From: Clostridiaceae bacterium Marseille-Q3526
Lineage (GTDB): Bacteria > Bacillota > Clostridia > Lachnospirales > Lachnospiraceae
Assembly: GCA_018223375.1 (NCBI GenBank)
Contig: JAGTTS010000011.1
Coordinates: 17,987 to 81,986 of the forward strand
Length of the DNA: 64,000 nt
Direction of reading: 5' to 3'
Below are positions 1-8,113 of the stretch, piece by piece; the first letter of the stretch is position 1, and each line of letters begins with the position of its first letter. The notes beneath the pieces are model-generated. The model had not been told where the DNA came from. It searched no databases and was given only the letters and a program-made list of their open reading frames with translations. A program made the translations under genes and the position numbers.

Positions 1-15
1 AGGAAGAAAAAGGAT

Positions 16-204
16 ATGGAAAACAGATTTATCCGAGCCGAAGATGTGGCTCAGGAACTAAACGTATCAAAACCTTATGCATATAAACTCATCAGACAAT
101 TAAATGAGGAATTGAAAGCAAAGGGCTTTATTACGATTGCAGGGCGTGTAAATCGCCAGTATTTTTACGAAAGGCTCTACGGAGCAGGAAAGGGGGAAAT
201 GTAA
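16..204 (+). CDS. Excisionase-like small helix-turn-helix protein
   Basis: This 62-residue protein has a predicted winged or plain helix-turn-helix around residues 8-35 (motif EDVAQELNVSKPYAYKLI), as in excisionase/MerR-type DNA-binding proteins. Its stop codon directly abuts the ATG of the integrase, so the two are translated as a pair. Excisionases of this kind bend attachment-site DNA and steer the integrase towards excision, which is the inferred role here. The start follows an AGGAAGAAAAAGG stretch. Size and position next to the integrase support the call, but a transcriptional regulator of the element is the alternative. Confidence 0.7.
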   Translation: MENRFIRAEDVAQELNVSKPYAYKLIRQLNEELKAKGFITIAGRVNRQYFYERLYGAGKGEM

Positions 205-1296
205 ATGCCGGTATTTAAGAATGAAGATAATGGTACTTGGTATGTGATGGCAAGGTATGTGAACTGGAAAGGGGAACGCAAGCAGAAATGCAAGCGTGGC
301 TTTGCTACCAAACGAGAAGCACAGGAATGGGAAAGAATGTTCAAATTGCAGACTTCTTCAGACCTTGATATGAGTTTTGAAGCCTTTACGGAGCTTTATA
401 TCAATGATGTGAAGAACCGTTTGAAGGAAAACACGTGGCTTACCAAAGAGCATATCATACGCACAAAGATACTTCCGTATTTCGGGAAACTGAAAATCAG
501 CGAGATTTCCACAAAGGAGATTATTACTTGGCAGAATGAAATGCTTGCCTATCGTGATGAGAAGAAAAAGCCTTATTCACAGACGTATCTGAAAACGCTG
601 CACAATCAGTTGTCCGCCATTTTCAATCACGCTGTCCGCTACTATGAACTGCGTTCCAATCCTGCGGCAAAGGTGGGAAATATGGGACGTGAGGAACACA
701 AGGAAATGCTGTTCTGGACAAAGGAAGAATACAAGAAATTCTCTTTTGAGATGATGGACAAGCCTGTTTCCTTTTATGCGTTTGAAATGCTTTACTGGTG
801 CGGTATCCGAGAGGGCGAGCTGTTAGCTTTGACTCCGGCAGATTTCAACTTTGATAAGGAAACAGTCACAATCAATAAATCCTATCAGCGTTTGAAAGGG
901 CAGGATGTGATTACTTCTCCGAAAACGAAAAAGAGCAACCGCACGATTAAAATGCCGAAGTTTCTGTGTGAGGAAATGAAAGAATATCTCGGTATGCTTT
1001 ACGGATTGAAGAAGAAAGACCGTATCTTTACGGTGACGAAAAGCTATCTTCATCACGAGATGGACAGAGGGGCAAAGGCGGCAGGCGTGAAGCGTATCCG
1101 CATTCACGATCTCCGTCACAGCCACATTTCACTCTTGATTGATATGGGCTTTTCTGCGGTGGCGATTGCTGACCGAGTTGGTCACGAAAGTATTGATATT
1201 ACTTATCAGTACGCACACCTCTTTCCGTCAAAGCAGATTGAGATGGCAGAAAAATTAGATGATTTAGGGAAAGGAGATTTTGAAAATGTCAGCTAA
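205..1296 (+). CDS. Tyrosine recombinase (integrase) of a mobilizable element
   Basis: A 363-residue site-specific recombinase that should integrate and excise the element. An N-terminal AP2-like arm-binding region (about 1-50) and a SAM-like core-binding domain (about 55-150) precede the catalytic domain. The active site looks complete: R202 in GIREGE, H301 and R304 in HDLRHSH, H327 in GHES, and nucleophile Y336 in YQYAHLF. A GGGGG stretch just before the ATG serves as ribosome binding site. It is of the Tn916/phage integrase type common in Firmicutes. The 3' end overlaps the next gene by 11 bases. The target site cannot be told because the left end of the element is outside the window. Confidence 0.93.
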   Translation: MPVFKNEDNGTWYVMARYVNWKGERKQKCKRGFATKREAQEWERMFKLQTSSDLDMSFEAFTELYINDVKNRLKENTWLTKEHIIRTKILPYFGKLKISEISTKEIITWQNEMLAYRDEKKKPYSQTYLKTLHNQLSAIFNHAVRYYELRSNPAAKVGNMGREEHKEMLFWTKEEYKKFSFEMMDKPVSFYAFEMLYWCGIREGELLALTPADFNFDKETVTINKSYQRLKGQDVITSPKTKKSNRTIKMPKFLCEEMKEYLGMLYGLKKKDRIFTVTKSYLHHEMDRGAKAAGVKRIRIHDLRHSHISLLIDMGFSAVAIADRVGHESIDITYQYAHLFPSKQIEMAEKLDDLGKGDFENVS

Positions 1297-1621
1297 GAAC
1301 AGAGATAACAAAAATCGTTGGAGGAATATCACAGTAGGGTTTCGAGTATCGCCCGAAGAAAACGAACTCATTAACAGAGCTGTAGCTCTATCAGGATTGC
1401 CAAAACAGGAGTATTGTTACCGCCGTTGCTTAAATCAGGATGTGGTGGTACAGGGCAATCCGAGAGTGTATAAGGCGTTGAAAACGGAATTTGCCACAGT
1501 CCTTGCGGAACTGAAAAGGATTGAAGCAGGAAAAGGTGTGGATGATGAACTGCTGAGTGTAATAGAACTGATTTCCATTATTCTCGGCGGTTTGAAAGGA
1601 GAGGATGCGAATGGAGAATAA
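1286..1621 (+). CDS. MobC-like ribbon-helix-helix mobilization accessory protein
   Basis: A 111-residue protein with an N-terminal segment of the form NITVGFRVSPEENELINRAVALSGLPKQEY, typical of ribbon-helix-helix relaxosome proteins such as MobC, followed by a helical C-terminus. Such proteins bind near oriT and help the relaxase melt and nick DNA. The ATG at 1286 is preferred over an upstream TTG because AAGGAG lies 9 bases before it. It overlaps the end of the integrase gene and precedes the ATPase gene, so all four genes appear to be one transcript. A DNA-binding replication accessory protein is the alternative. Confidence 0.6.
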   Translation: MSAKNRDNKNRWRNITVGFRVSPEENELINRAVALSGLPKQEYCYRRCLNQDVVVQGNPRVYKALKTEFATVLAELKRIEAGKGVDDELLSVIELISIILGGLKGEDANGE

Positions 1622-2298
1622 AAAAGAAATGACTATTCCAAATGTATCTGCGGCAACAGATGCGGAACAGTCACTTTCCAAATGTACTGACAATAGTATA
1701 GTCAATCAGGATACGGATTTCAAGGGGTACGAGCAATCTTTTGAAGAAATGCAAAGGGAAATACTCAGACAGTTAGACCCTTCCTATCTGAAAACAGTAT
1801 CAATGACAACGCTGTATGATACGGTGTTTGAGGTTCAGACACCACTTATCGACGGTCTGCTCCAAAGGGGAACTTACCTTTTCGTAGGTTCCCCGAAAGT
1901 GGGAAAGAGCTTTATGATGGCACAGCTTGCCTATCATATCAGCACAGGCACACCGCTTTGGGAGTATAAGGTGCGTAAGGCAACGGTGCTTTATTTTGCC
2001 CTTGAAGATGATTACCCACGTTTGCAGAAGCGATTGTTTCAGATGTTCGGTGCAAAGGAGACAGGCAATCTGTATTTCGCAACGGAATGTAAAACGGTCA
2101 ATGGCGGACTGGAAGAACAGATAAGAGGGTTTATGAGGGAACACCCAGACACAGGCTTGATTATCATAGACACCTTAAAGCGTGTGCGTGAAGCAGGCGG
2201 AGCAGATTACAGCTACGCAAGTGATTATGATGTTGTGGCAAGGCTGAAAGCGTTGGCAGACAGTTACAAGGTTTCAATGTGATGTGGTATAAAAAAAG

Positions 2299-2328
2299 TT
2301 GACAGCTTGTTCTCAAGGATTTCATAAT
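2299..2328 (+). promoter_or_regulatory. Promoter of the IS3-family transposase
   Basis: TTGACA at 2299-2304 lies inside the left terminal repeat and is followed after 18 bases by CATAAT at 2323-2328. An AAGGAGG ribosome binding site precedes the orfA start codon. Having the -35 box inside the terminal repeat is common in insertion sequences. Confidence 0.6.
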
Positions 2329-2357
2329 AAAATCAAGAGAACAAGGAGGTATTCAAA

Positions 2358-2690
2358 GTGGCACGTAAATATGACCAGGAATACAAAGTACAGGCAGTAA
2401 AACTTGCCAAAGAAATCGGTGGCACTAAAGCCGCGAAAGAATTAGGAATCCCTGAAGGAACCATCCACACATGGTTAAAAGCCGTAAGAAACGGTAAACT
2501 GGATATCGGGGAAGGTTCCCATACCCCTGCCAGTGCAATGAGTCTTTCAGAAGAAATTACCATGCTGCGTAAGCGGGTTAAGGAGCAGGACAAAGAAATC
2601 CGACATCTGAAGGAGGAAAACGAATTTTTGGAGGAAGCCAGCGCTTTTTTCGCCGCCAGCCGTCGGAAGTCAGCAAAAACCAGAGAATGA
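2358..2690 (+). CDS. IS3-family transposase OrfA
   Basis: A 110-residue protein with an N-terminal helix-turn-helix (about residues 5-45: YDQEYKVQAVKLAKEIGG, then GIPEGTIHTWLK), which binds the terminal repeats. A coiled coil with leucine zipper character follows at about 65-98. The 3' end overlaps orfB by four bases (ATGA at 2687-2690). It can be made alone or as the N-terminal part of an OrfAB fusion by -1 frameshifting at the T-run near its end. Start GTG at 2358 has the ribosome binding site AAGGAGG. Confidence 0.92.
   Translation: MARKYDQEYKVQAVKLAKEIGGTKAAKELGIPEGTIHTWLKAVRNGKLDIGEGSHTPASAMSLSEEITMLRKRVKEQDKEIRHLKEENEFLEEASAFFAASRRKSAKTRE
2645..2651 (+). promoter_or_regulatory. Programmed -1 frameshift site (T_TTT_TTC)
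   Basis: In the orfA frame the bases read GCT TTT TTC, giving the slippery heptamer T_TTT_TTC. After a -1 slip the frame is open through 12 codons into the ATG of orfB at 2687, so a fused OrfAB transposase of about 410 residues can be made. This is the normal expression mode in the IS3 family. I did not identify a downstream pseudoknot. Confidence 0.7.
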
Positions 2691-3595
2691 TGTTTCTGGC
2701 TTTGAAAACAGAGGACGGCAGGATTACCGGAAAAATCGCATTTTATTGCCGAATGCTTGGTATCAGCCGACAAGGCTTCTATAAATACCTCGCTAACAAA
2801 GACCGTCCCTGGAAGTATCAGGATCTGGCACAGGCCATGGAAGAAATCGTCAGTGAGGACGAATGTAACGATACTTATGGACGGAGCCGTATGTATCAGG
2901 CGCTGCTGCTGAAACAGCCAGAGGGAGTGCGTATTCCCAGTGAGCGGACCGTATACCGGGTTATGAACCAGATGGGTCTGAGCCATCGGCCAAAGAGAAA
3001 GCCGAATGGGATCACAAAAGCAGATCGGGAATCCATGAAATCGGAGGATCTGCTGAAACGGGATTTCCATGCAAATGCCCCATTGGAAAAATGTATTACA
3101 GACATCACGGAGATCCCGGCGTCCAATGGAAAACTGTATGTATCTGCGATTTTCGACTGCTTTGATCTTAGCGTCCTTGGACTGGCAATGGAAACAACTA
3201 TGAAAGCAGATCTGTGTGTCCATACACTGGAAAATGCTTTGACTGCTTATCCCGCACTGGAAGGTGCAGTCATCCACAGTGACCGTGGAACGCAGTATAC
3301 CAGCGAGACCTACCGTCAGGCCATCTGGGAGAACCACATCCATCAAAGCATGAACAGTGCCGGAGGACGCTGCCATGATAATGCACGGTGTGAAAGTATG
3401 TGGGCTAGAATGAAGACGGAGCTTCTCTATAACCGCTATGACACAAAGCAGATGACAGTAGAGGATTTAAAGGAGCTTATCTGGAGATACTTCTTCAGTT
3501 ACTGGAATAACCGGAGGATCTGCTCAGCCAATGGCGGCCTTCCTCCTATGATAAAACGCAGGCAGTATTATGAGGCTTTGGAGATGGCGGCATAG
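2687..3595 (+). CDS. IS3-family transposase OrfB (DDE integrase domain)
   Basis: A 302-residue catalytic half with an N-terminal HTH_21 region (residues 1-100) and an rve-type integrase core. The acidic triad is visible as D139 (TDITEI), D199 (HSDRGTQY) and E236 (ARCESMW), with the usual spacing of about 35 between the last two. The C-terminal integrase tail (WNNRRICSANGGLPP) is complete. It cuts and joins the element ends, normally as part of the OrfAB fusion. The stop lies 48 bp before the right end of the element. Confidence 0.94.
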   Translation: MMFLALKTEDGRITGKIAFYCRMLGISRQGFYKYLANKDRPWKYQDLAQAMEEIVSEDECNDTYGRSRMYQALLLKQPEGVRIPSERTVYRVMNQMGLSHRPKRKPNGITKADRESMKSEDLLKRDFHANAPLEKCITDITEIPASNGKLYVSAIFDCFDLSVLGLAMETTMKADLCVHTLENALTAYPALEGAVIHSDRGTQYTSETYRQAIWENHIHQSMNSAGGRCHDNARCESMWARMKTELLYNRYDTKQMTVEDLKELIWRYFFSYWNNRRICSANGGLPPMIKRRQYYEALEMAA

Positions 3596-4137
3596 TCAGT
3601 GATATCCTTGAGGAAAATGTGTCAACTAATATTGACAATATCAATGCTTATTGTTCATCATACACGCAAACAAAAATCGGAAGATATATTCGATATGATT
3701 TCAGGCACGAATGGTCTGATGGGTGCGGCAGACGGTGCATTTGTTCTCAGTAAGGACAAGCGTACTTCCAACAATGCCACACTTGATGTTGCTGGCAGAG
3801 ACCAGCAGGATATGAAAATCCATCTTGTAAGGGACAGCGAGCGATTGGTGTGGAACTTTGCAAAATCGGAAACGGAGATGTGGAAAGAACCGCCCGAACC
3901 TCTGCTTGAGAAGATAGCGGATACGCTCTTTTCGGAAAGTGACAGATGGGAAGGAACTGCTTCGGAACTTTGCGAAAGGCTTGCGGTGGATATAAAGCCG
4001 AATGTACTTTCTTTAAGGCTCAGTATCAACGCAAGCAGGCTGTTTCGTGATTACGGTATCCGTTATCAGAACAGCCGCACACACGACGGAAGAAAGGTTT
4101 CACTTTGGAAAGAAACCGAGCAGACGGCGTGACAAAC

Positions 4138-4423
4138 GGTGTCAAAGGTGTCAATGTTTTTGAGAGCAGCACGCTGTGAAAAACATTGTCACCATCGTCA
4201 CACTTTGACACCGGATAAAGTTTAGGGGAGTGTGCAGAGAGTGCCTTTTCAAAGGCGGCTCTTTGGTCTCGCCTGCTGGCTCGGTCGGTTCGCAGGCGTG
4301 TGTGCCACCGGCACACGCTCACCCCTCGGAGAGCCTTCGGAGAACGCAAAACCTGTTTACAGGTCGCATTTTTGATGGGTGTACCCGTCAAAAGTGCTTT
4401 TGCGTTACTTTTGACAAAAGTAA
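4138..4423 (+). other. Hairpin-rich oriT candidate between the ATPase and relaxase genes
   Basis: This gene-free stretch holds several nested inverted repeats. GGTGTCAAAG (4138-4147) pairs with CTTTGACACC (4203-4212), and inside it 4148-4161 pairs with 4179-4192 with one mismatch. GTGTGCC/GGCACAC sits at 4300-4316, and GGGTGTACCC is at about 4377-4386. A perfect 19-base palindrome with 9-base arms, TTACTTTTGACAAAAGTAA, is at 4405-4423. Relaxase origins are usually inverted repeats just upstream of the relaxase gene, which starts at 4467. The nick site cannot be assigned by eye. A replication origin used by the RepA-like protein is an alternative for the left hairpin. Confidence 0.5.
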
Positions 4424-4466
4424 CAAAACCTGAGAATGTTGAAATTTACAGATGGGAGATGAAAAA

Positions 4467-5627
4467 ATGCAGAGAACGATAAGTGCAATGGTCGGTAAAG
4501 GCTCGGTCAATCACAATAGCCGAAAGTTCCGAGCAGAAAATGTAGACGGAACTCGTACTCATCTCAATATCGACTACTGCAATGAAAATATAAAGACAGT
4601 TTATCACGAATTGTTTGATGAAGCATTGGAAAGATACAATGCCAAGCAGATAAGGTCAGACCGAAAGATAAAAGATTATTATGAAAAAATCCGAAGTTCC
4701 AAGCAGGAAAAACCGTTCCACGAAATCATTTTACAGGTGGGCGGTAAGGGAAATATGAACGCCGATACGGAAAACGGAGAACTGGCAAAGCAGATTTTAG
4801 ATGAATACTATCAGGGTTTTCAGGAGCGAAATCCACAGCTTCGGGTGTTCTCGGCTCATCTGCATATGGATGAAGCTACACCACATCTGCACATAGATTT
4901 TGTACCTTTTACCACAGGCAGCAAGCGTGGACTTGATACAAGAGTGTCACTAAAGCAGGCTCTTGCAACGCAAGGTTTTAAGGGCGGCAGTCGTGGCGAT
5001 ACGGAGTGGTCGCAATGGATACAGTCCGAAAAAGAACAGCTTGCGGCGGTGATGGAACGTTATGGGATTGAGTGGGAACATTTAGGCACACACGAAAAAC
5101 ATCTTTCTGTTTTGGATTATAAAAAGCAGGAAAGAGAAAAAGAAGTGGCGGCATTAGGTGCGAAAATCGAGCAGAAACAGATTGAATTTGATGTGTTGTC
5201 GGAACGAGTATTGAACTATGATAAGGCAAAAGACGAGCTGTCAAATCTTGAAATAGAGCTTGATACTGCACCGAAATATCAGTTGCCAGAACCAGAGAAA
5301 TTTATGACTGCAAAGGCATATAAAACCAAAATGGCAGAGCCGGTTGTAAGGAAATTGAAGCAACTTGTCAAAACGGTGCTTGCCCGCTGCTTTGAGGGGT
5401 GGGACAACTATCATAGGCTGAATACAGCGAATGCACAGTTATACCGCACCAATCAGCGTTTGGAGAAAGTCAATGAAAGATTGACCGAAGAAAACAAAAT
5501 CCTAAAAGCAGAAAATAAAGATTACAGCCTGCTCCGTAAGGTTTTTGGTCGCAAACAGATAGATGATTTGTTGGAGCAGGCAAGAACAGTTAAAGGTCGC
5601 AAGCGTGATAATACACGATCACGATAG
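4467..5627 (+). CDS. MobV/Pre-family relaxase (plasmid recombination enzyme)
   Basis: A protein of about 386 residues that should nick oriT and lead the strand into a recipient cell, using transfer machinery supplied by another element. The MobV signature is clear: N-terminal HNSRKF and the metal-binding HLHMDEATPHLHIDF motif around residues 135-150, followed by KQALATQGF. The C-terminal half (about 215-380) is a long coiled coil. The ATG at 4467 is chosen over one at 4452 because GGAG lies 9 bases upstream. The gene follows the oriT candidate and precedes tnpV. It appears intact although the ATPase is broken, so mobilization may still be possible. Confidence 0.9.
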   Translation: MQRTISAMVGKGSVNHNSRKFRAENVDGTRTHLNIDYCNENIKTVYHELFDEALERYNAKQIRSDRKIKDYYEKIRSSKQEKPFHEIILQVGGKGNMNADTENGELAKQILDEYYQGFQERNPQLRVFSAHLHMDEATPHLHIDFVPFTTGSKRGLDTRVSLKQALATQGFKGGSRGDTEWSQWIQSEKEQLAAVMERYGIEWEHLGTHEKHLSVLDYKKQEREKEVAALGAKIEQKQIEFDVLSERVLNYDKAKDELSNLEIELDTAPKYQLPEPEKFMTAKAYKTKMAEPVVRKLKQLVKTVLARCFEGWDNYHRLNTANAQLYRTNQRLEKVNERLTEENKILKAENKDYSLLRKVFGRKQIDDLLEQARTVKGRKRDNTRSR

Positions 5628-5653
5628 ACAAAAATCACAGGAGGAAAAGGAAA

Positions 5654-6031
5654 ATGACAAAGACAATTTTTGAAGAAATGGGCGGAACTTATAGACAGGT
5701 GGGTGATTATTTATTGCCGAACATCACAGTACCAGCCGAAGAAGAAATAGAGCCGATTGGTTTATGGGGGAAACGACATGCAAGGCATTTAAAGGAACAC
5801 TATAAAGTGTTATATATGAACCTGCTGACAAGCGGAAAGCTGCATAGTTATCTTGCAGAAGTCGATAAGCAAGCAGAGGATATGTTTCTTCGACTGGTAA
5901 AGGAATATGCCGACAGACAAGATGTGACGGAACAATTAAAGAAAGATAATCCCTACGAATGGATTGGAAGAATGAATAATATTCAGGCTTGTGTGAGGGA
6001 AGTTGTAGGAACGGAGTTGATTTACACATAA
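5654..6031 (+). CDS. TnpV-family transposon protein
   Basis: A 125-residue protein with the features of TnpV: N-terminal FEEMGGTYRQVGDYLLPN, a central GLWGKRHARHLKEH segment and a C-terminal NPYEWIGRMNNIQ segment. TnpV proteins travel with Tn4451-like and other mobilizable elements of Clostridia; their biochemical role is not established. It starts 26 bases after the relaxase with an AGGAGGAAAAGG ribosome binding site and likely shares its transcript. Confidence 0.85.
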   Translation: MTKTIFEEMGGTYRQVGDYLLPNITVPAEEEIEPIGLWGKRHARHLKEHYKVLYMNLLTSGKLHSYLAEVDKQAEDMFLRLVKEYADRQDVTEQLKKDNPYEWIGRMNNIQACVREVVGTELIYT

Positions 6032-6176
6032 GCGTTTTACGGTATGGTGCTCCTGCGTTTGCTGGAGTGCTGTGGTTGTGGTTGTAAAGAGGTTGTGAAA
6101 GATTGAATTTCGTAATGGTTGGATGTATAATTAGGAAGTGAAAATTTTAATTTGCACTTCCATAAGGTGAAATGTA

Positions 6177-6205
6177 TTGACACAAAAAATACAGTATGAT
6201 AGTAT
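6177..6205 (+). promoter_or_regulatory. Promoter of the resistance operon
   Basis: TTGACA (6177-6182), 17 bases, then TAGTAT (6200-6205). It sits upstream of the leader peptide and attenuator that precede the ABC-F gene. The rest of the gap between tnpV and the ABC-F gene (6032-6484) holds these regulatory parts and no other gene. Confidence 0.65.
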
Positions 6206-6249
6206 TGCCATTAGAAGAAAGAAAGGCACATTTTGTGTAAGGTGAGGAA

Positions 6250-6264
6250 ATGATTAATAGATAA
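6250..6264 (+). CDS. Leader peptide MINR of the ABC-F operon
   Basis: ATG ATT AAT AGA TAA follows a strong AAGGTGAGG ribosome binding site at 6239-6247 and lies between the promoter and a terminator hairpin. Short leader peptides of this kind sense ribosome-stalling antibiotics: a drug-stalled ribosome on the leader changes folding of the downstream RNA and lets transcription pass the attenuator. The arrangement resembles leaders known for ABC-F and Erm resistance genes. Function is inferred from position and the well-formed translation start. Confidence 0.6.
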   Translation: MINR

Positions 6265-6397
6265 TTTGATTTAAGTAAGACACATATAGTTATTGAGCCT
6301 GTAGAGAATAGGTTTGTTTTGTGTACGCTTAAGTTGGATTATCGCAAGAGGCATTTCCTTTGTTTTCCTTTTGGAAAAGAAATAAGGGTCTATTTAG

Positions 6398-6438
6398 CGA
6401 GTCTATTTTTGCGTATGCAAAAAAGACTCGTTTTTGTG
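6398..6438 (+). terminator. Attenuator hairpin in the ABC-F leader
   Basis: CGAGTCTATTTTTGC (6398-6412) pairs with GCAAAAAAGACTCG (6417-6430), leaving a GTAT loop and one bulged base. TTTTTGTG follows. It forms a rho-independent terminator 54 bases before the ABC-F start codon. With the leader peptide upstream, it most likely attenuates the operon in the absence of drug. Confidence 0.72.
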
Positions 6439-6484
6439 TGTTCAAAATAATAATTGGCTCAGACTTCGAAAAGGAGAAACTTTA

Positions 6485-8029
6485 ATGTTGCAGATAAAAA
6501 AATTAAATTTAACACATAAAAAAGACCTGAGAATAATTCTTAATGATTTCAACCTTGTGCTAAATGATGGAGATAAGGCAGTTATTATTGGAGAAGAGGG
6601 AAATGGGAAATCGACATTAATGAAGTGGATATACAATCCGTCGCTTGTAGAAAACTATATAGAAGCAGATGGGGAAAGGATAATGGGACACGAACGTCTT
6701 GGTTATCTTCCGCAGGAGATGCTCGATGAAGATAAGGAAAAAACAATATACGAATATTTTTCTGAAGAGGAAATATTCTGGGAGAAAACGCCTAAAGAAT
6801 TGTCTGTTATTGCGGGAAAATTTGGAATGAAAAATGATTTTTTCTACAGTAACCAGACAATGGGTAGTCTTTCAGGAGGCGAAAAAGTCAAGACACAACT
6901 TATGAGGCTTTTCATTCGCGATGTTTCTGTGCTGTTGTTGGACGAACCTTCCAATGACATCGACATTGCGACGCTTACATTACTGGAAAAAATCATAAAT
7001 GACTGGAAGCACATTGTGCTTTTTATTTCACACGATGAAACGCTGATAGAGCGTACTGCCAACATGGTGATACATATCGAGCAGATTATACGAAAAACAA
7101 AGGCGAGATATACCGTGGCAAAGCTTCCCTATAGACGCTATGTGGAAGAACGGCTTCATAAATTTGAAATCCAAAAACAGCGGGCACTGAGTGACCGTAG
7201 GGAGAAAAAGATTCGCGATGAAAAATATCAAAGAGTTATGCAGAGTGTACAAGGTGCATTAAGAAGTTGTACCAGACAAGCACCGTCTGTTGCCAAAAAC
7301 TTAAAGGACAAAATGCATACGGTTAAGGCAATGGAACGAAGATTTGAAAAAGAAGATGAAAATATGACTCAGATGCCGGAACAGGAAGAAGCAATCTTTG
7401 TCAAATTAGGGGATGAAAACTCACACATTCCCGCAGGAAAAACGGTCATAGAATATGAACTTTCAAAGCTTGTGACTCCGGATGGCAAAAGAATTTTAGC
7501 AGAAGGAATTCATTTAAAAATAAAAGGTTCAGAAAAAATCTGTATGATAGGAGCCAACGGGGCAGGAAAAACGACTCTTCTAAAAAAGATAGCGGAAGAA
7601 CTCCTAAATCGGAATGACATTAAAGCAGAATATATGCCTCAAACTTATGAAGACCTGCTGGATTTGGATGTTACACCGGTTGATTACCTTGATAAAACAG
7701 GAGATAAAGAAGAGCGTACAAGAATTAGAACATACCTTGGTTCACTTAAATACACACCAGATGAAATGGAGCATCCGATTCGGGAGTTATCAGGCGGACA
7801 AAAGGCGAAAGTGCTTCTCTTGAGGATGAGCTTAAGTGGTGCAAATGTTCTTATTCTGGATGAACCGACAAGAAATTTTTCACCATTGTCCGGTCCGGTA
7901 ATAAGAAAAATGCTCCGAGAATTTCCGGGGGCTGTCATTAGCATTTCTCACGATAGAAAGTATATTGAAGAGGTGTGCGATAAAATATATCAGCTAAATC
8001 CTAATGGATTACAGCTAATTGGTGATTGA
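6485..8029 (+). CDS. ABC-F family ribosome-protection ATPase (antibiotic resistance)
   Basis: A soluble protein of about 514 residues with two ABC ATPase domains and no membrane segments, the ABC-F layout. Proteins of this class enter the E site and displace drugs from the peptidyl transferase centre. NBD1 has Walker A GEEGNGKST, signature LSGGEK and Walker B LLLDEPSNDID. A charged helical linker follows (about 200-310), then NBD2 with GANGAGKTT, LSGGQK and LILDEPTRNFSPLSG. The usual DEPTNHLD is replaced in both domains. ATG 6485 has AAGGAG 8 bases upstream; an upstream in-frame start has no such site. The next gene inactivates lincosamides, so resistance to lincosamides, streptogramin A or pleuromutilins is likely. 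I cannot place it in a named subfamily. Confidence 0.85.
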   Translation: MLQIKKLNLTHKKDLRIILNDFNLVLNDGDKAVIIGEEGNGKSTLMKWIYNPSLVENYIEADGERIMGHERLGYLPQEMLDEDKEKTIYEYFSEEEIFWEKTPKELSVIAGKFGMKNDFFYSNQTMGSLSGGEKVKTQLMRLFIRDVSVLLLDEPSNDIDIATLTLLEKIINDWKHIVLFISHDETLIERTANMVIHIEQIIRKTKARYTVAKLPYRRYVEERLHKFEIQKQRALSDRREKKIRDEKYQRVMQSVQGALRSCTRQAPSVAKNLKDKMHTVKAMERRFEKEDENMTQMPEQEEAIFVKLGDENSHIPAGKTVIEYELSKLVTPDGKRILAEGIHLKIKGSEKICMIGANGAGKTTLLKKIAEELLNRNDIKAEYMPQTYEDLLDLDVTPVDYLDKTGDKEERTRIRTYLGSLKYTPDEMEHPIRELSGGQKAKVLLLRMSLSGANVLILDEPTRNFSPLSGPVIRKMLREFPGAVISISHDRKYIEEVCDKIYQLNPNGLQLIGD

Positions 8030-8113
8030 TAACAAAAAGGATGAAAGACTGACAAATTTCAGGCTTTTAGTGAGTTGGAAAGCATACAAAGATTTGAATT
8101 TGGAGGATAGATT

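Larger units (their letters stand above)
2280..3643 (+). mobile_element. Complete IS3-family insertion sequence (1364 bp)
   Basis: The element starts TGATGTGG and ends ATATCA. Its imperfect terminal inverted repeats are 2280-2304 and 3620-3643, both containing AGTTGACA. A 3-bp direct repeat ATG lies at 2277-2279 and 3644-3646, as expected of IS3-family transposition. It carries the usual orfA and orfB in -1 phase with a slippery site between. Removing it exactly restores the reading frame of the ATPase gene, so the ends are well fixed. Intact repeats, intact DDE residues and a clean duplication suggest a fairly recent insertion. Confidence 0.93.
1611..4132 (+). pseudogene. RepA-like AAA ATPase, split by the IS3-family insertion
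   Basis: Coding sequence 1611-2279 (223 codons, ending on an ATG) continues in frame at 3647-4132 once the IS3-family element and one ATG of the target duplication are removed. The rebuilt protein would be 384 residues and would read KVSM-LIVHHTRKQ across the joint. The N-terminal part has a RecA-like Walker A (GSPKVGKS), FALEDD and the Walker B strand LIIIDTLK. The C-terminal part holds the VHHTRK motif and a small HTH-like tail. This is the AAA_25/RepA helicase family found in mobilizable elements and plasmids, where it unwinds replication origins. As it stands the reading frame stops soon after the insertion point, so the ATPase should be inactive. Confidence 0.88.

Noticed and set aside
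2333..3376. A long minus-strand reading frame inside the IS3-family element
   Set aside because: It mirrors the orfA/orfB coding frames, has no ribosome binding site and resembles no protein family.
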